Part shown: piece by piece, positions 1 through 8,393 of the stretch
Layout of the letters: each line of letters opens with the position of its first letter
How positions within the stretch are numbered: the first letter of the stretch is position 1
NCBI GenBank assembly: GCA_023663615.1
Contig: JAMPHA010000008.1
Span: 1-64,000, forward strand
Direction: 5' to 3'
Source: DLAJ01 sp023663615
GTDB lineage: Bacteria; Bacillota; Clostridia; Lachnospirales; Lachnospiraceae
Length of the DNA: 64,000 nt
Program-made: the position numbers and the translations under genes
Notes under the pieces: generated by a model
Told to the model about the DNA's origin: nothing
The model's input: the letters and a program-made list of their open reading frames with translations, nothing else
Databases searched by the model: none

Positions 1-77
1 ACACCGAACACCGCATCGTTTAAGTCCATCTTGCCGACTTCTTTTCCTTCCATATTGTAAACAGATACGTTTGCCAT
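1..77 (-). CDS. rplD: Ribosomal protein L4 (uL4), N-terminal fragment
   Basis: The first 25 codons on the minus strand begin MANVSVYNMEGKEVGKMDLN, the usual start of bacterial L4, an early assembly protein of the large ribosomal subunit. The start ATG is at 77-75, with a good ribosome site (GGAGG) just upstream. The gene continues past the window edge. It follows rplC by 27 bases, the standard S10-operon order rpsJ-rplC-rplD, so it should be co-transcribed with them. Identification rests on the short N-terminus and on gene order. Confidence 0.9.
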   Translation of the reverse strand, partial: MANVSVYNMEGKEVGKMDLNDAVFG

Positions 78-104
78 CTGAATACTCCTCCTTTCGTTCC
101 TGCT

Positions 105-788
105 TTATGCCTCAACCTTCGTGGTCTCTTTAATGGTGATCAAAGACTTCTTCGGTCCGGGTACGGAACCCTTGACCAGAAGCAGATTCTTCTCTGCATC
201 CACTCTTACGACCTCAAGATTCTTGATCGTGACCTTCTTGTTTCCCATGTGTCCGGGCATTCCCTTGCCCTTGAACACGCGGCTCGGTGAGGAGCAGGCG
301 CCGTTGGAACCCTGATGGCGATGAAATTTGGAGCCGTGTGCCATCGGTCCTCTCGACTGTCCTAATCTCTTGATCGCGCCCTGGAAGCCCTTGCCCTTGC
401 TGATCGCAGACGCGTCAACCTTGTCGCCGACCGCAAAAATATCAGCCTTAATCTCCTGCGCCAGTGCATATTCCTCCGCATTCTCGAAACGGAACTCTCT
501 CACATATCTCTTGGAAGAGACGCCCGCCTTCTCGAAATGCCCCTTTAACGGCTTGTTCACGCCATGCGCATGAATGACTTCCCTGTTACCGCCTTTGTCC
601 TTGTTGATGATCCTGTCCTTCTTGTCCACAAAGCCGACCTGTACGGCGCTGTAGCCGTCGTTCTCCTGCGTCTTTACCTGCGTTACCACGCAAGGCCCCG
701 CTTCGAGAACCGTAACCGGGATCAGCGTCCCGTCTTCCGCGAAAATCTGCGTCATTCCGATCTTCGTTGCCAAAATTGCTTTTTTCAT
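105..788 (-). CDS. rplC: Ribosomal protein L3 (uL3)
   Basis: 227 residues starting MKKAILATKIGMTQIF, the typical L3 start, with the conserved central block GPMAHGSKFHRHQGSNGACS (about residues 147-166) and RVFKGKGMPGHMG. L3 binds 23S rRNA near the peptidyl-transferase centre. A strong site (AGGAGGTAAAC) precedes the ATG at 788. It is slightly longer than the common 205-215 residues, with the extra length in the variable middle and the C-terminal tail. It lies between rpsJ and rplD in the S10 operon. Confidence 0.97.
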   Translation of the reverse strand: MKKAILATKIGMTQIFAEDGTLIPVTVLEAGPCVVTQVKTQENDGYSAVQVGFVDKKDRIINKDKGGNREVIHAHGVNKPLKGHFEKAGVSSKRYVREFRFENAEEYALAQEIKADIFAVGDKVDASAISKGKGFQGAIKRLGQSRGPMAHGSKFHRHQGSNGACSSPSRVFKGKGMPGHMGNKKVTIKNLEVVRVDAEKNLLLVKGSVPGPKKSLITIKETTKVEA

Positions 789-849
789 TGTTTACCTCCT
801 GTTTGTTCTACATGGCGGAACCGAAACGGTTCACATACTAGTAGAAGGT

Positions 850-1167
850 TTACTTGTTTTTCATTTTGATGTCGATATAGACACCGGCAGGCATCTCAAG
901 TCTCTGCAGTGCATCGACCGTCTTCGGTGTGGGTGCAATAATATCGATCAGTCTCTTGTGCGTTCTCTGCTCGAACTGCTCGCGGGAATCCTTGTACTTG
1001 TGAACCGCACGCAGAATCGTCACAACTTCCTTCTTGGTAGGAAGGGGCACCGGTCCGCTCACCTGGGAACCGTTCTTCTTTACTGTTTCGATGATTTTTT
1101 TGGCAGATGCATCCACTAACTGATGGTCGTACGCCTTCAGGGTGATCCTCATAATCTGATTTGCCAT
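850..1167 (-). CDS. rpsJ: Ribosomal protein S10 (uS10, NusE)
   Basis: 105 residues beginning MANQIMRITLKAYDHQLVD, with S10 signatures GPVPLPTKKE and the end MPAGVYIDIKMKNK. S10 is part of the small-subunit head and also serves as NusE in antitermination. The reading frame is open further upstream, to 1245, but the ATG at 1167 has an ideal ribosome site (AAAAGGAGGCGAC) and gives the family length. This is the first gene of the S10 operon, which runs off the left edge. Confidence 0.97.
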   Translation of the reverse strand: MANQIMRITLKAYDHQLVDASAKKIIETVKKNGSQVSGPVPLPTKKEVVTILRAVHKYKDSREQFEQRTHKRLIDIIAPTPKTVDALQRLEMPAGVYIDIKMKNK

Positions 1168-1464
1168 AAAAAAAGTCGCCTCCTTTTCGCACTTTTCAAA
1201 CGAAGTACGACAAGCGGTGACTGTACACTCTCCCGTGTGTGTCATGCCGCCGACATTTTTATAAGGCGCTTTACGCCTTTGCCGGTACAGAGTTACAACA
1301 CGTCGTTTCTACTCTTGGTAGACCTTGTTTGGTACAGTGACTTGTCGCCAGTTTTATAAACTTGACATTCGCTCCACGGAAAACCTGCGGGAAGTTATCT
1401 GTTTTCTGCCCACAGCAACCTCACGTTTCATCGCTATCATGCCACAGCATTGATTACTATACAC
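1168..1464 (-). promoter_or_regulatory. S10 operon leader region
   Basis: About 300 bases upstream of rpsJ without a convincing gene. A perfect 6-bp hairpin (AAGGCG...CGCCTT, 1263-1279) lies about 100 bases before the start codon. No close match to a sigma-A promoter was found; a TATAAA at 1353-1358 has only a poor -35. S10 leaders in other bacteria can mediate autoregulation, but no known leader motif was recognised here. Confidence 0.4.
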
Positions 1465-1465
1465 G

Positions 1466-1494
1466 AAAAAAGGAGGTTTGACAACCCCCTTTTT
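1466..1494 (-). terminator. Terminator after the diguanylate cyclase gene
   Basis: A 12-bp stem with one A/C mismatch and a TGAC loop, flanked by an A-run on one side and a T-run on the other. It lies 16 bases past the stop codon of the gene at 1510-3468 and separates it from the S10 operon leader. Confidence 0.8.
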
Positions 1495-1509
1495 GAAATT
1501 TTTTTAGAT

Positions 1510-3468
1510 TCACGCCCTTTCCTTGCGATGTTCCCGCTTTACCTCATACATTCTCTGGTCGGAAACCTCGATCAGAAGCTCCACGTTTGTGTCCTCCCGA
1601 AGCCGCGCAAGACAGTAGCCGATGCTCACGGAAACGCCGTAATTCTTCTTCGCTTCCTCGCCCTTCCCTGCACAGACCGCCTCGATCCGCGCGACCTTTT
1701 CATCCACTTCCTCCTCCGTGTACTCATCCACGCCGAGCAGAATGAATTCATCGCCGCCGCTCCGGATGCAGATCTCATTATTCGTCGCGCACTCCGTAAG
1801 CGCCTCGGCAACCGCCTTGATTGCGAAATCGCCCTCGTGATGCCCGAAGGTATCGTTAATATATTTGAGCCTGTCTAAGTCCGCGACAAGCGCAAGAAGG
1901 ATTTTTCCTTTTCCGAACTGCCGGATCCCTTCTAATTTATTTTCCATTGCCCGGCGGTTGTACAATCCGGTCATCGCGTCAATCTCGGATTTCGTTTCGA
2001 TCTTGCCGCGCACACGCATCATTTCTAACGCATTGTTGATATTGCGCAGCCAGTTGTGGAACACATAGTCCAGCTTGCGTTCCTGTAAAAGCTCCGCGGT
2101 CAGCACCGCATAGCCCAGCGTCTGCTCCGCAAAATGCACCGGCGAAAAATAGAATGCCATCGGCTCCTCCCGCTCCTCAAACATTTCCGGCAGCATTTCC
2201 TCCGTATAGAACGAACGCTCGCCCGCCGTATCGTTCCTCGTAAAGCTGACGCCCTGCGTATCCTCCGTGTCCGTCGTCGATTCCGAGTGAAGCACCAGCT
2301 TCATCCGTTCCGGATAGCCCTCCATCACGGAAGTATGCGTATCCATCCAGTCTTCGCGCAGGCACATATAAAAGTCTTTGTACGGGCGCAGGGTATGGGT
2401 ATTCTTGTAAATCTCATAAATGCACTCGCGCGAGCTGCTCACGCTCACAAGATTCTCAAATAAGTAGCTGTCTAAAAGCTCGCTGATGTCCACGGTCGCA
2501 TCTTTCTGCATCGCCTTAATATAAGAATTCACATTATATAAAGAACGATGAATCCTTTTATGGACGTATTCTGCATCCGGCTGGCAGCCGCAGCTCTCGC
2601 CCAGATGCAGATTCCTGCTCACGGTATGAACCGGCTCGATCTCCGGTTCTTCTTTGTCGATCGCCGCATGTAAGAGATTCACCGCCTCCTCCGCCGTCAC
2701 TGCATTCGCCGGCTCATAGGTCGTCAGCGTCGTCGCGTTGATGACCGATTCCTTCGTCGAATCATAGCCCGTCACAATGACCTGCTCCGGCACCTTGATC
2801 CCATGCCACATCAGGCGGTTCATCAACCCGACCGCCATATGATCGCTCGCGCAGATAACGGCGTCCGGTATAGCAAGCTCTCCCGCATAAATGCGCTCCG
2901 CAAGCTGCTCCCCCGAATCATACCAGAAATCCCCGCCGAACACCTTGCTCTCGTCAAACGGCAGATGATGCTTTGTTAAATAATCACGATACCCCAAAAG
3001 ACGCTCCTTACAGACGTCCTGATCAGGAAAACCGTTTAAGAAATAAACATTCCTGCAGTGATGCACAGAGTAAACATGCTCCGTAATCTCATAAAACGCC
3101 TTCCGGTCATTCGTATACGCCGTCTCGCTCCCGTCAAACGGCAGGTCGATCGAGACCACTTTTTTATGGCATTTCTTTCTTACCATCTCGACAAGCTCGT
3201 TATAGATCGGCGCATTTCCGTTGGCGTGCATAGGAAGCGCCGTCACGATCACGCCGTCAAACTTATCAAAATTGATCAGACTGTAAATATTCCACTCTCC
3301 GATCAGATACTCCTTATCCGAATGAATGGACTGCACAAGCGGTGCAAACACAGCGACGTCGTACCCGTACTTCTGGCACTGGGCGAAAATACCGTCCATA
3401 ACCCTTGTCTGATAGCTGTTTTCCAAATAGATCGCCAGCACGGCGATGATCTTTCTCTTTTTTTTCAT
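1510..3468 (-). CDS. Diguanylate cyclase with LacI-type periplasmic-binding-like sensor domain
   Basis: 652 residues. Residues about 1-290 resemble the sugar-binding core of LacI-family regulators (MKKKRKIIAVLAIYLENSYQ at the start; VICASDHMAVGLMNRLMWHG mid-domain) but have no DNA-binding helix-turn-helix. A linker follows, then a GGDEF domain (DAMTGLYNRRAMENKL; IRSGGDEFILLG near residue 570). This should make c-di-GMP from two GTP. The catalytic GGDEF loop is intact. No RxxD inhibitory site is seen just upstream of it, so classical product feedback is probably absent. No signal peptide or membrane segment is seen, so it looks cytoplasmic. It is a single-gene unit with a terminator, and an extended -10 (TGC-TATAAT, 3504-3509) lies upstream. 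The ligand is unknown. Confidence 0.88.
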   Translation of the reverse strand: MKKKRKIIAVLAIYLENSYQTRVMDGIFAQCQKYGYDVAVFAPLVQSIHSDKEYLIGEWNIYSLINFDKFDGVIVTALPMHANGNAPIYNELVEMVRKKCHKKVVSIDLPFDGSETAYTNDRKAFYEITEHVYSVHHCRNVYFLNGFPDQDVCKERLLGYRDYLTKHHLPFDESKVFGGDFWYDSGEQLAERIYAGELAIPDAVICASDHMAVGLMNRLMWHGIKVPEQVIVTGYDSTKESVINATTLTTYEPANAVTAEEAVNLLHAAIDKEEPEIEPVHTVSRNLHLGESCGCQPDAEYVHKRIHRSLYNVNSYIKAMQKDATVDISELLDSYLFENLVSVSSSRECIYEIYKNTHTLRPYKDFYMCLREDWMDTHTSVMEGYPERMKLVLHSESTTDTEDTQGVSFTRNDTAGERSFYTEEMLPEMFEEREEPMAFYFSPVHFAEQTLGYAVLTAELLQERKLDYVFHNWLRNINNALEMMRVRGKIETKSEIDAMTGLYNRRAMENKLEGIRQFGKGKILLALVADLDRLKYINDTFGHHEGDFAIKAVAEALTECATNNEICIRSGGDEFILLGVDEYTEEEVDEKVARIEAVCAGKGEEAKKNYGVSVSIGYCLARLREDTNVELLIEVSDQRMYEVKREHRKERA

Positions 3469-3503
3469 GGATAGACCCTCCCGTGAAAAATAGTACTTTA
3501 GTC

Positions 3504-3509
3504 ATTATA
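3504..3509 (-). promoter_or_regulatory. Extended -10 promoter of the diguanylate cyclase gene
   Basis: TATAAT preceded by TGTGC on the minus strand, about 35 bases before the start codon. The -35 (TTTCGC or TTCGCA) is weak, so the extended -10 probably carries the promoter. Confidence 0.55.
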
Positions 3510-3567
3510 GCACACTTTTTCCTTTTGCGAAAGGGTACAGTCCGAATTTTGTGCATTTCTGCCAATC

Positions 3568-5577
3568 TCAGCGCACTAACTTTAAGTAGGCGCCCGACGT
3601 CAGCCGGTACACTATTATATAGAAGAAACCAAATATCAAAAAGCAGGCGATCGTTGTCCAGATCAGCAGGGATGTGTTCACGGCGTTAAAAAGAATCATA
3701 ATCCGATAGATCATCGGGAATGCGAACGCCATGTGGACTCCCGCCGTTAAGAGCGGCAGAAAGAACACGATCAGCACCTGAGAATTGACGCTCTTTTTGA
3801 TCTCTCTTTTGGTCATGCCGACCTTCTGCATGATCTCGAATTTCCCCTGATCCTCGTATCCCTCGGAAATCTGTTTATAGTAAATGATGAGCACCGTCGC
3901 AAACAGAAACACGATACCGAGCAGAATCCCCAGAAAGAACAGGCTTCCGTACATTCCGTAAAATCCCTCCCGCTCCCATGCGATACTCTCCACCCAGACA
4001 GACGGGAATGCATCGTCTTCGCTCTGCGCCGCGCCAATCCGCTCACACAGATTACTTACCCAAATCCGCTGCTCCGCTTCCTCCGCCGGAAGATCAAACC
4101 CTAAGTAGCTGTACCCGCTCACCCGCACCTCCTCCGATCCGGCTCCCTCATAAAACGCAGCATACCGCTCGAAATCCGGTACGATCATCCAATACGAGGC
4201 AAAAACATCCGAAGCGTCCGCGCCGTTCGTCGGAAGTGTTGTGACGACCCGTTTTACGCGCAGCGGCTCCCAATCCTCCACCGTGATCGTATCGTAGGAA
4301 TAGCTGCTTCCCTTCGAGACGCCAAGCAGCACCTCGTCGGCTGCGAGCGTCTCCTGCTCTCCCGTCATCCGGTTATAATCTTCCAAGGGAATCATATAAA
4401 AACCGACCTGCAGACTTTCCGTTCCCGCAGAAAACCCAAGCATGATGTCATGCGTCACAATCTGATCGTTCCTTCGTTCTGCGCTGATGTCTAAATAGCG
4501 GTAGGACACTTCCCGCTCCGCCTGCACGCCCGCATCCGCTGCCGCCTTCATCGCAAGCTCCCGTATGGCGTCCGCCGCGCCTTGATCCGTCGAGTGCGCC
4601 CGCAAAACGACATCCTGCGGATAACGTATCCGCATACCGTCCTCTTTCCCAAAATACAGGCAAGCCGTCGAGGAGAGCGTCACAAGCACCATCGTGGAAA
4701 GAATACAGATAGACGCAAGCCCCGCGCCGTTGCGCTTCATGCGGTAACTCATGGAAGACACCGACACAAAATGATTTGTCCGGTAATAAAACTTCTTGTT
4801 TTTTTGCAGTATCTTACAGAGTGCGACCGATCCGCTGATAAAAAGCAGGTACGTCGCCGCAATGACCATTAAGACTGCGATAAAAAAATACACCATTGCC
4901 GAAATCGGCTCCGAGATCGTCACCGCCAGATAATAAGCCGCGCCAAGCACCAGAACACCGGCAAGCGCCAAGACCCAGTTGACCTTCGGCGGTTTTTCCC
5001 CGACATTCTCACTCCTAAGCAGTTCCACAGGCTTCGACACATGAATCTGACGCAGGTTATTGATCAGGATTAACCCGAACACGAATGCAAAGAGTCCGGC
5101 TGTCCGGAGCACGGAATCCAAAGATACCCGGAAACGGTAATCCGGCTCCATGCCGATGATATAGACCGCGGCAAGCTCCGCCATCTTGGAAAACAAAACG
5201 CCGAACACAAGCCCCGCCGCAACGGCGACCGCGTAAATGATCAGACTCTCCCACACGAGCATCCGCGCAAGGTTCCATTTTCCCATACCGAGAATATGAT
5301 ATAATCCGAATTCTTTCTTCCTTCTGCGAATCAAAAAAGAATTCGTGTAAAACAGGAAGATGACGACAAAAAACGCCATCACGTTCACGCCGAACCCTAA
5401 CGTCGCCTGTAAGGTCTCCCCGCCGCTCATCTGGTACAGGGTCTTACTGCTCTCTAAGAATGTGATAATGTAATACATGATCACCATCCCGATCCCTGTC
5501 AGGATAAATGGAATGTACATTTCTTTATTTCTTTTAATTCCTGTCCATGCCAGTTTGGGGTAATAGATTCCTTTCAA
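3568..5577 (-). CDS. bceB: BceB-type ABC transporter permease (FtsX-like), antimicrobial peptide detoxification
   Basis: About 669 residues with the BceB layout: N-terminal hydrophobic segments, a second group of helices, a large extracellular domain of about 200 residues (roughly 310-510), and C-terminal FtsX-type helices. Such permeases work with BceA to remove peptides such as bacitracin from lipid II-cycle targets, and act as the true sensor for BceS. An ATG-initiated frame starts at 5619, but it would overlap bceA by 41 bases and lacks a ribosome site. The TTG at 5577, one base after the bceA stop and behind GGGGGAG, gives the family start (KGIYYPKLAWTGIKRN). The inducing drug cannot be read from the sequence. 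Confidence 0.85.
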   Translation of the reverse strand: MKGIYYPKLAWTGIKRNKEMYIPFILTGIGMVIMYYIITFLESSKTLYQMSGGETLQATLGFGVNVMAFFVVIFLFYTNSFLIRRRKKEFGLYHILGMGKWNLARMLVWESLIIYAVAVAAGLVFGVLFSKMAELAAVYIIGMEPDYRFRVSLDSVLRTAGLFAFVFGLILINNLRQIHVSKPVELLRSENVGEKPPKVNWVLALAGVLVLGAAYYLAVTISEPISAMVYFFIAVLMVIAATYLLFISGSVALCKILQKNKKFYYRTNHFVSVSSMSYRMKRNGAGLASICILSTMVLVTLSSTACLYFGKEDGMRIRYPQDVVLRAHSTDQGAADAIRELAMKAAADAGVQAEREVSYRYLDISAERRNDQIVTHDIMLGFSAGTESLQVGFYMIPLEDYNRMTGEQETLAADEVLLGVSKGSSYSYDTITVEDWEPLRVKRVVTTLPTNGADASDVFASYWMIVPDFERYAAFYEGAGSEEVRVSGYSYLGFDLPAEEAEQRIWVSNLCERIGAAQSEDDAFPSVWVESIAWEREGFYGMYGSLFFLGILLGIVFLFATVLIIYYKQISEGYEDQGKFEIMQKVGMTKREIKKSVNSQVLIVFFLPLLTAGVHMAFAFPMIYRIMILFNAVNTSLLIWTTIACFLIFGFFYIIVYRLTSGAYLKLVR

Positions 5578-5578
5578 T

Positions 5579-6358
5579 TTATAACTCCCCCTTTCCGTCT
5601 TCTTCGCCGCTCGTCGCAATCGTCGTCAGCGTATCGGAAATGCGCTGGTACAGCGCCTCGTTCGTCAGATTGCCGCGGTAAAGCTGATGATAAACCTCTC
5701 CGTCCTTGATGAACAGCACGCGTCCCGCATGGCTCGCCGCCTTCACGGAATGCGTTACCATCAGGACCGTCTGCCCGTCCGCATTGATCTGAGAAAACAA
5801 TCTTAACAGTTCATCCGTCGCCTTGGAATCCAGCGCGCCCGTCGGCTCATCGGCAAGAATGATACGCGGTCTGGTGATGAGCGCCCGCGCAGCCGCCATG
5901 CGCTGCTTCTGCCCGCCCGACAGCTCATACGGGTATTTGTCCAACAGATCGGAAATTCCGAGTTGTTTTGCAACTGGTCTGATTCTATCTTCCATTTCTT
6001 TTGGTTTTGTGCCAGCCAGAACAAGCGGCAGGTAAATGTTATCCCGCACGGAAAACGTGTCGAGCAGGTTAAATTCCTGAAACACAAAACCGAGTCTGTC
6101 CCGCCGAAACGCCGCAATCTCCGAATCCTTAACGGTCGTAATGTCCCTGCCGTCCAACAATACGCCGCCTCCGGTCGGCTTATCGAGCGCCGCCAAAATG
6201 TTTAAGAGCGTCGTCTTACCCGAACCGGACTCTCCCATGATCGCCACATACTCCCCCGCTTCCACGCTGAATGACACATTCTTTAACGCCTCCACCTGAT
6301 GTGCGCCGAAGCGTGTTGTATAAACTTTTCTCACATTCTGTACTTCCAATATTGCCAT
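5579..6358 (-). CDS. bceA: BceA-type ABC transporter ATP-binding protein
   Basis: 259 residues. Walker A GESGSGKTTLLN, signature YELSGGQKQRMAAARAL, Walker B IILADEPTGALDSK and the switch His in VTHSVKAASHAGR are all intact. The start at 6358 (MAILEVQNVRKVY) has an AAAGGAG site; an upstream extension to 6406 has none. It pairs with the permease that follows by one base. The BceR-type operator at 6474-6525 lies 116 bases upstream, so the pair should be induced by the adjacent two-component system. Confidence 0.93.
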   Translation of the reverse strand: MAILEVQNVRKVYTTRFGAHQVEALKNVSFSVEAGEYVAIMGESGSGKTTLLNILAALDKPTGGGVLLDGRDITTVKDSEIAAFRRDRLGFVFQEFNLLDTFSVRDNIYLPLVLAGTKPKEMEDRIRPVAKQLGISDLLDKYPYELSGGQKQRMAAARALITRPRIILADEPTGALDSKATDELLRLFSQINADGQTVLMVTHSVKAASHAGRVLFIKDGEVYHQLYRGNLTNEALYQRISDTLTTIATSGEEDGKGEL

Positions 6359-6473
6359 TGTGGTTCTCCTTTCGATGCTCGTTCTGGTCGGTAATTGCCC
6401 AAGCATAAACGCCTTTCTATGCGTTTCACAATTGCCGATTCGTTACGACCATCTTAATAAAAAGGGGAATGAT

Positions 6474-6525
6474 GCGCCATCGAATCGGCTTACATTTCCC
6501 CCTTACACGCTTACAGTTTTGTAAG
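6474..6525 (-). promoter_or_regulatory. BceR-type operator upstream of bceAB
   Basis: On the minus strand CTTACAAAACTGTAAG (6525-6510) matches the published BceR-family consensus TNACA-N4-TGTAA. A second half site, TGTAAG (6494-6489), follows after a 15-base linker. This main-site/linker/secondary-site layout is known for BceR-like regulators. The whole block recurs at 47882-47933. No clear -10 element was assigned. Confidence 0.75.
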
Positions 6526-6531
6526 ACGTCT

Positions 6532-7518
6532 TTATTCGTGTTCCATCTGCTCTCTGTGCAGGTTTATATAGACGGCGGTTCCCTCGCCGAGCACCGAATT
6601 TGCCCAGATGCGATGACCTAAGTTCGCCGTGATGCGCCTGCAGAGATAAAGTCCGATCCCGCTTGCTTTTTTATCCCGTCTGCCGTTATAGCCGGTATAG
6701 CCTTTCTCAAAAATACGCGGAAGGTCTTCCGCCGCAATCCCGATCCCGGTATCCCGGATGATGAGCACCTCATCTTCTAACTCAATGGAAATCTGCCCTT
6801 CCTTCGTGTATTTCAACGCGTTGGAAAGCACCTGTTCGACCACGAACAACAGCCATTTTTCATCCGTCAGCACCTGTTTATGTACCGGCTCATAGACGAG
6901 CCTTATTTTTTTCCCGATAAAAAAGTTCGCAAAGCGCCGGATCGCCTGACGCAGAATATCATCCAGATCGCAGCGCGCAAAGCAGTAGTCCGTCGCGCCC
7001 GCGTCCAGCCGCAGATAACAAAGCACCATCTCCACATATTGCTCAATGCGGCTTAGGTCCGTGGACAATGCCAATGCGGTCTTATCGTCCTGCTCGTCCA
7101 GCTTTAACCGCATGGATGCGATCGGCGTTTTGATCTGATGTACCCATGCGGTGTAATAGTCCATCATATCCGCATAACTGGTTTTATAATAAGTCTCGAT
7201 ATGATTCTTTTCCTCAAACAGCGCTTTTATCATCCCGTCATACGCCGCGCTGTAATCGTCCCATGGCTCCGGAAGGCGTTCTAAGCTGTACAGGATTTCT
7301 TTTTGCATTTCTTCCAGACGCAGGCATCGCCCGCGATAGGCAAAATAATCCGACAGCATGATCACCATTCCGATCCCTGCGCACACCACAATCCCATAAG
7401 AAAGCGCCTCCCACGGAACGCGGTACAATATCAGCGTCAGTGCGAGCGACAGAAAGAGGAGCGCCGCTCCCCCGATCACTTTTTTCCTCACTCCCAGATA
7501 GGCAAAAAAACGCTTCAT
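6532..7518 (-). CDS. bceS: BceS-type intramembrane-sensing histidine kinase
   Basis: 328 residues. Two N-terminal membrane helices with almost no extracellular loop (about residues 14-55) are followed directly by a kinase core: H-box YYTAWVHQIKTPIASMRLKL, N-box VVEQVLSNALKYTKEG, and G-boxes DTGIGIAAEDLPRIFEKGY and GIGLYLCRRI. Short-loop kinases of this family do not sense the drug themselves but read the state of the partner BceAB transporter. The start ATG overlaps the stop of the upstream regulator (ATGA), showing translational coupling. The operator and bceAB follow immediately. Confidence 0.92.
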   Translation of the reverse strand: MKRFFAYLGVRKKVIGGAALLFLSLALTLILYRVPWEALSYGIVVCAGIGMVIMLSDYFAYRGRCLRLEEMQKEILYSLERLPEPWDDYSAAYDGMIKALFEEKNHIETYYKTSYADMMDYYTAWVHQIKTPIASMRLKLDEQDDKTALALSTDLSRIEQYVEMVLCYLRLDAGATDYCFARCDLDDILRQAIRRFANFFIGKKIRLVYEPVHKQVLTDEKWLLFVVEQVLSNALKYTKEGQISIELEDEVLIIRDTGIGIAAEDLPRIFEKGYTGYNGRRDKKASGIGLYLCRRITANLGHRIWANSVLGEGTAVYINLHREQMEHE

Positions 7519-8186
7519 TCGATCAGATACCCCATTCCCACCTTTGTTGTGATAAAATCATTCAGTCCTGCGGCGGCAAGCTTCTTGCGCAGCCGCGTCA
7601 CATTGACCGTCAGCGTATTCTCATCCACAAATTCATCCGACTCCCACAGCTTCTGCATCAGGGAATCCCGGCTGACGACCTTTCCTTTTTTCTCTAAGAG
7701 CGCCTGTAAAATACGGTATTCATTTTTCGTCAGATCAATCTTCTCCCCGTCGTAGGAAAGCGTCGCGTCATCCATATTTAAGACCGCTCCGCGGTGGCGC
7801 ATCACGGCGGGCGCCGCCGCAAAATCATAGGTTCGTCTGAGGAGCGCCTGAATCTTGGCGATCAGCACGTTGCTGTCGTAGGGTTTCGTGATAAAATCAT
7901 CCCCGCCCATATTCATCGCCATGACAATGTTCATATTATCCGACGCCGAAGATAAAAAAATAATCGGCACGCTGGAGATTTTGCGGATCTCGCCGCACCA
8001 GTGGTAGCCATTGTAAAACGGGAGCCCGACGTCAAGCAGGACAAGCTGCGGATCAAACGCGCCAAACGCTTCCAGCACGTTCCTGAAATCCTCCACGCAG
8101 CGCACCTCAAAGCCCCATCCGCCGACCTGCTTTTCCACGCCGCGCGCAATTCCCTCATCATCCTCTACGATCAAAATCCGATACAT
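7515..8186 (-). CDS. bceR: BceR-type response regulator (OmpR family)
   Basis: 223 residues: receiver domain (ILIVEDDEGIARG; phospho-acceptor Asp in PQLVLLDVGLPFYNG; switch Lys in ITKPYDS) and a C-terminal winged helix (LTKNEYRILQALLEKKGKVV ... NVTRLRKKL). The start at 8186 (MYRILIVEDDEG) is preceded by GGAGAGGACGGAAG; the open frame continues to 8231 without a better site. It should bind the operator at 6474-6525, and by sequence match also the copy at 47882-47933. Confidence 0.93.
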   Translation of the reverse strand: MYRILIVEDDEGIARGVEKQVGGWGFEVRCVEDFRNVLEAFGAFDPQLVLLDVGLPFYNGYHWCGEIRKISSVPIIFLSSASDNMNIVMAMNMGGDDFITKPYDSNVLIAKIQALLRRTYDFAAAPAVMRHRGAVLNMDDATLSYDGEKIDLTKNEYRILQALLEKKGKVVSRDSLMQKLWESDEFVDENTLTVNVTRLRKKLAAAGLNDFITTKVGMGYLIE

Positions 8187-8228
8187 GGCTGCTCTTCCGT
8201 CCTCTCCTGTCAATCCGCCCTGCGCCGC

Positions 8229-8285
8229 CAAAATTGTTCCGCTCTGGCAGCGTGCCTGCTATCCGGTCAAAATTGTTCCGCTCTG
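8229..8285. repeat. 18-bp direct repeat upstream of bceR
   Basis: CAAAATTGTTCCGCTCTG occurs exactly twice (8229-8246 and 8268-8285), 39 bases apart, in the gap between the divergent bceR and methyltransferase genes. It could be an operator pair or one more of the short tandem repeats common in this window. Confidence 0.6.
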
Positions 8286-8318
8286 TCCGCCGGGACGTTT
8301 TTATCATATAACAATCAT

Positions 8319-8347
8319 TTGCCAAATGTCCATAGTTTGTGTATATT
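8319..8347 (+). promoter_or_regulatory. Promoter of the methyltransferase gene
   Basis: TTGCCA, 17 bases, TATATT; about 46 bases before the start codon at 8394. Confidence 0.65.
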
Positions 8348-8393
8348 TATTGTAGCAGATAACAGGCAGGTAAAAGCAAAGGAGTCAGTCGCG

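Noticed and set aside
1450..1878. Plus-strand ORF of 142 codons opposite the diguanylate cyclase gene
   Set aside because: It is a shadow of the minus-strand GGDEF domain, with no ribosome site and low-complexity Arg/His/Leu composition.
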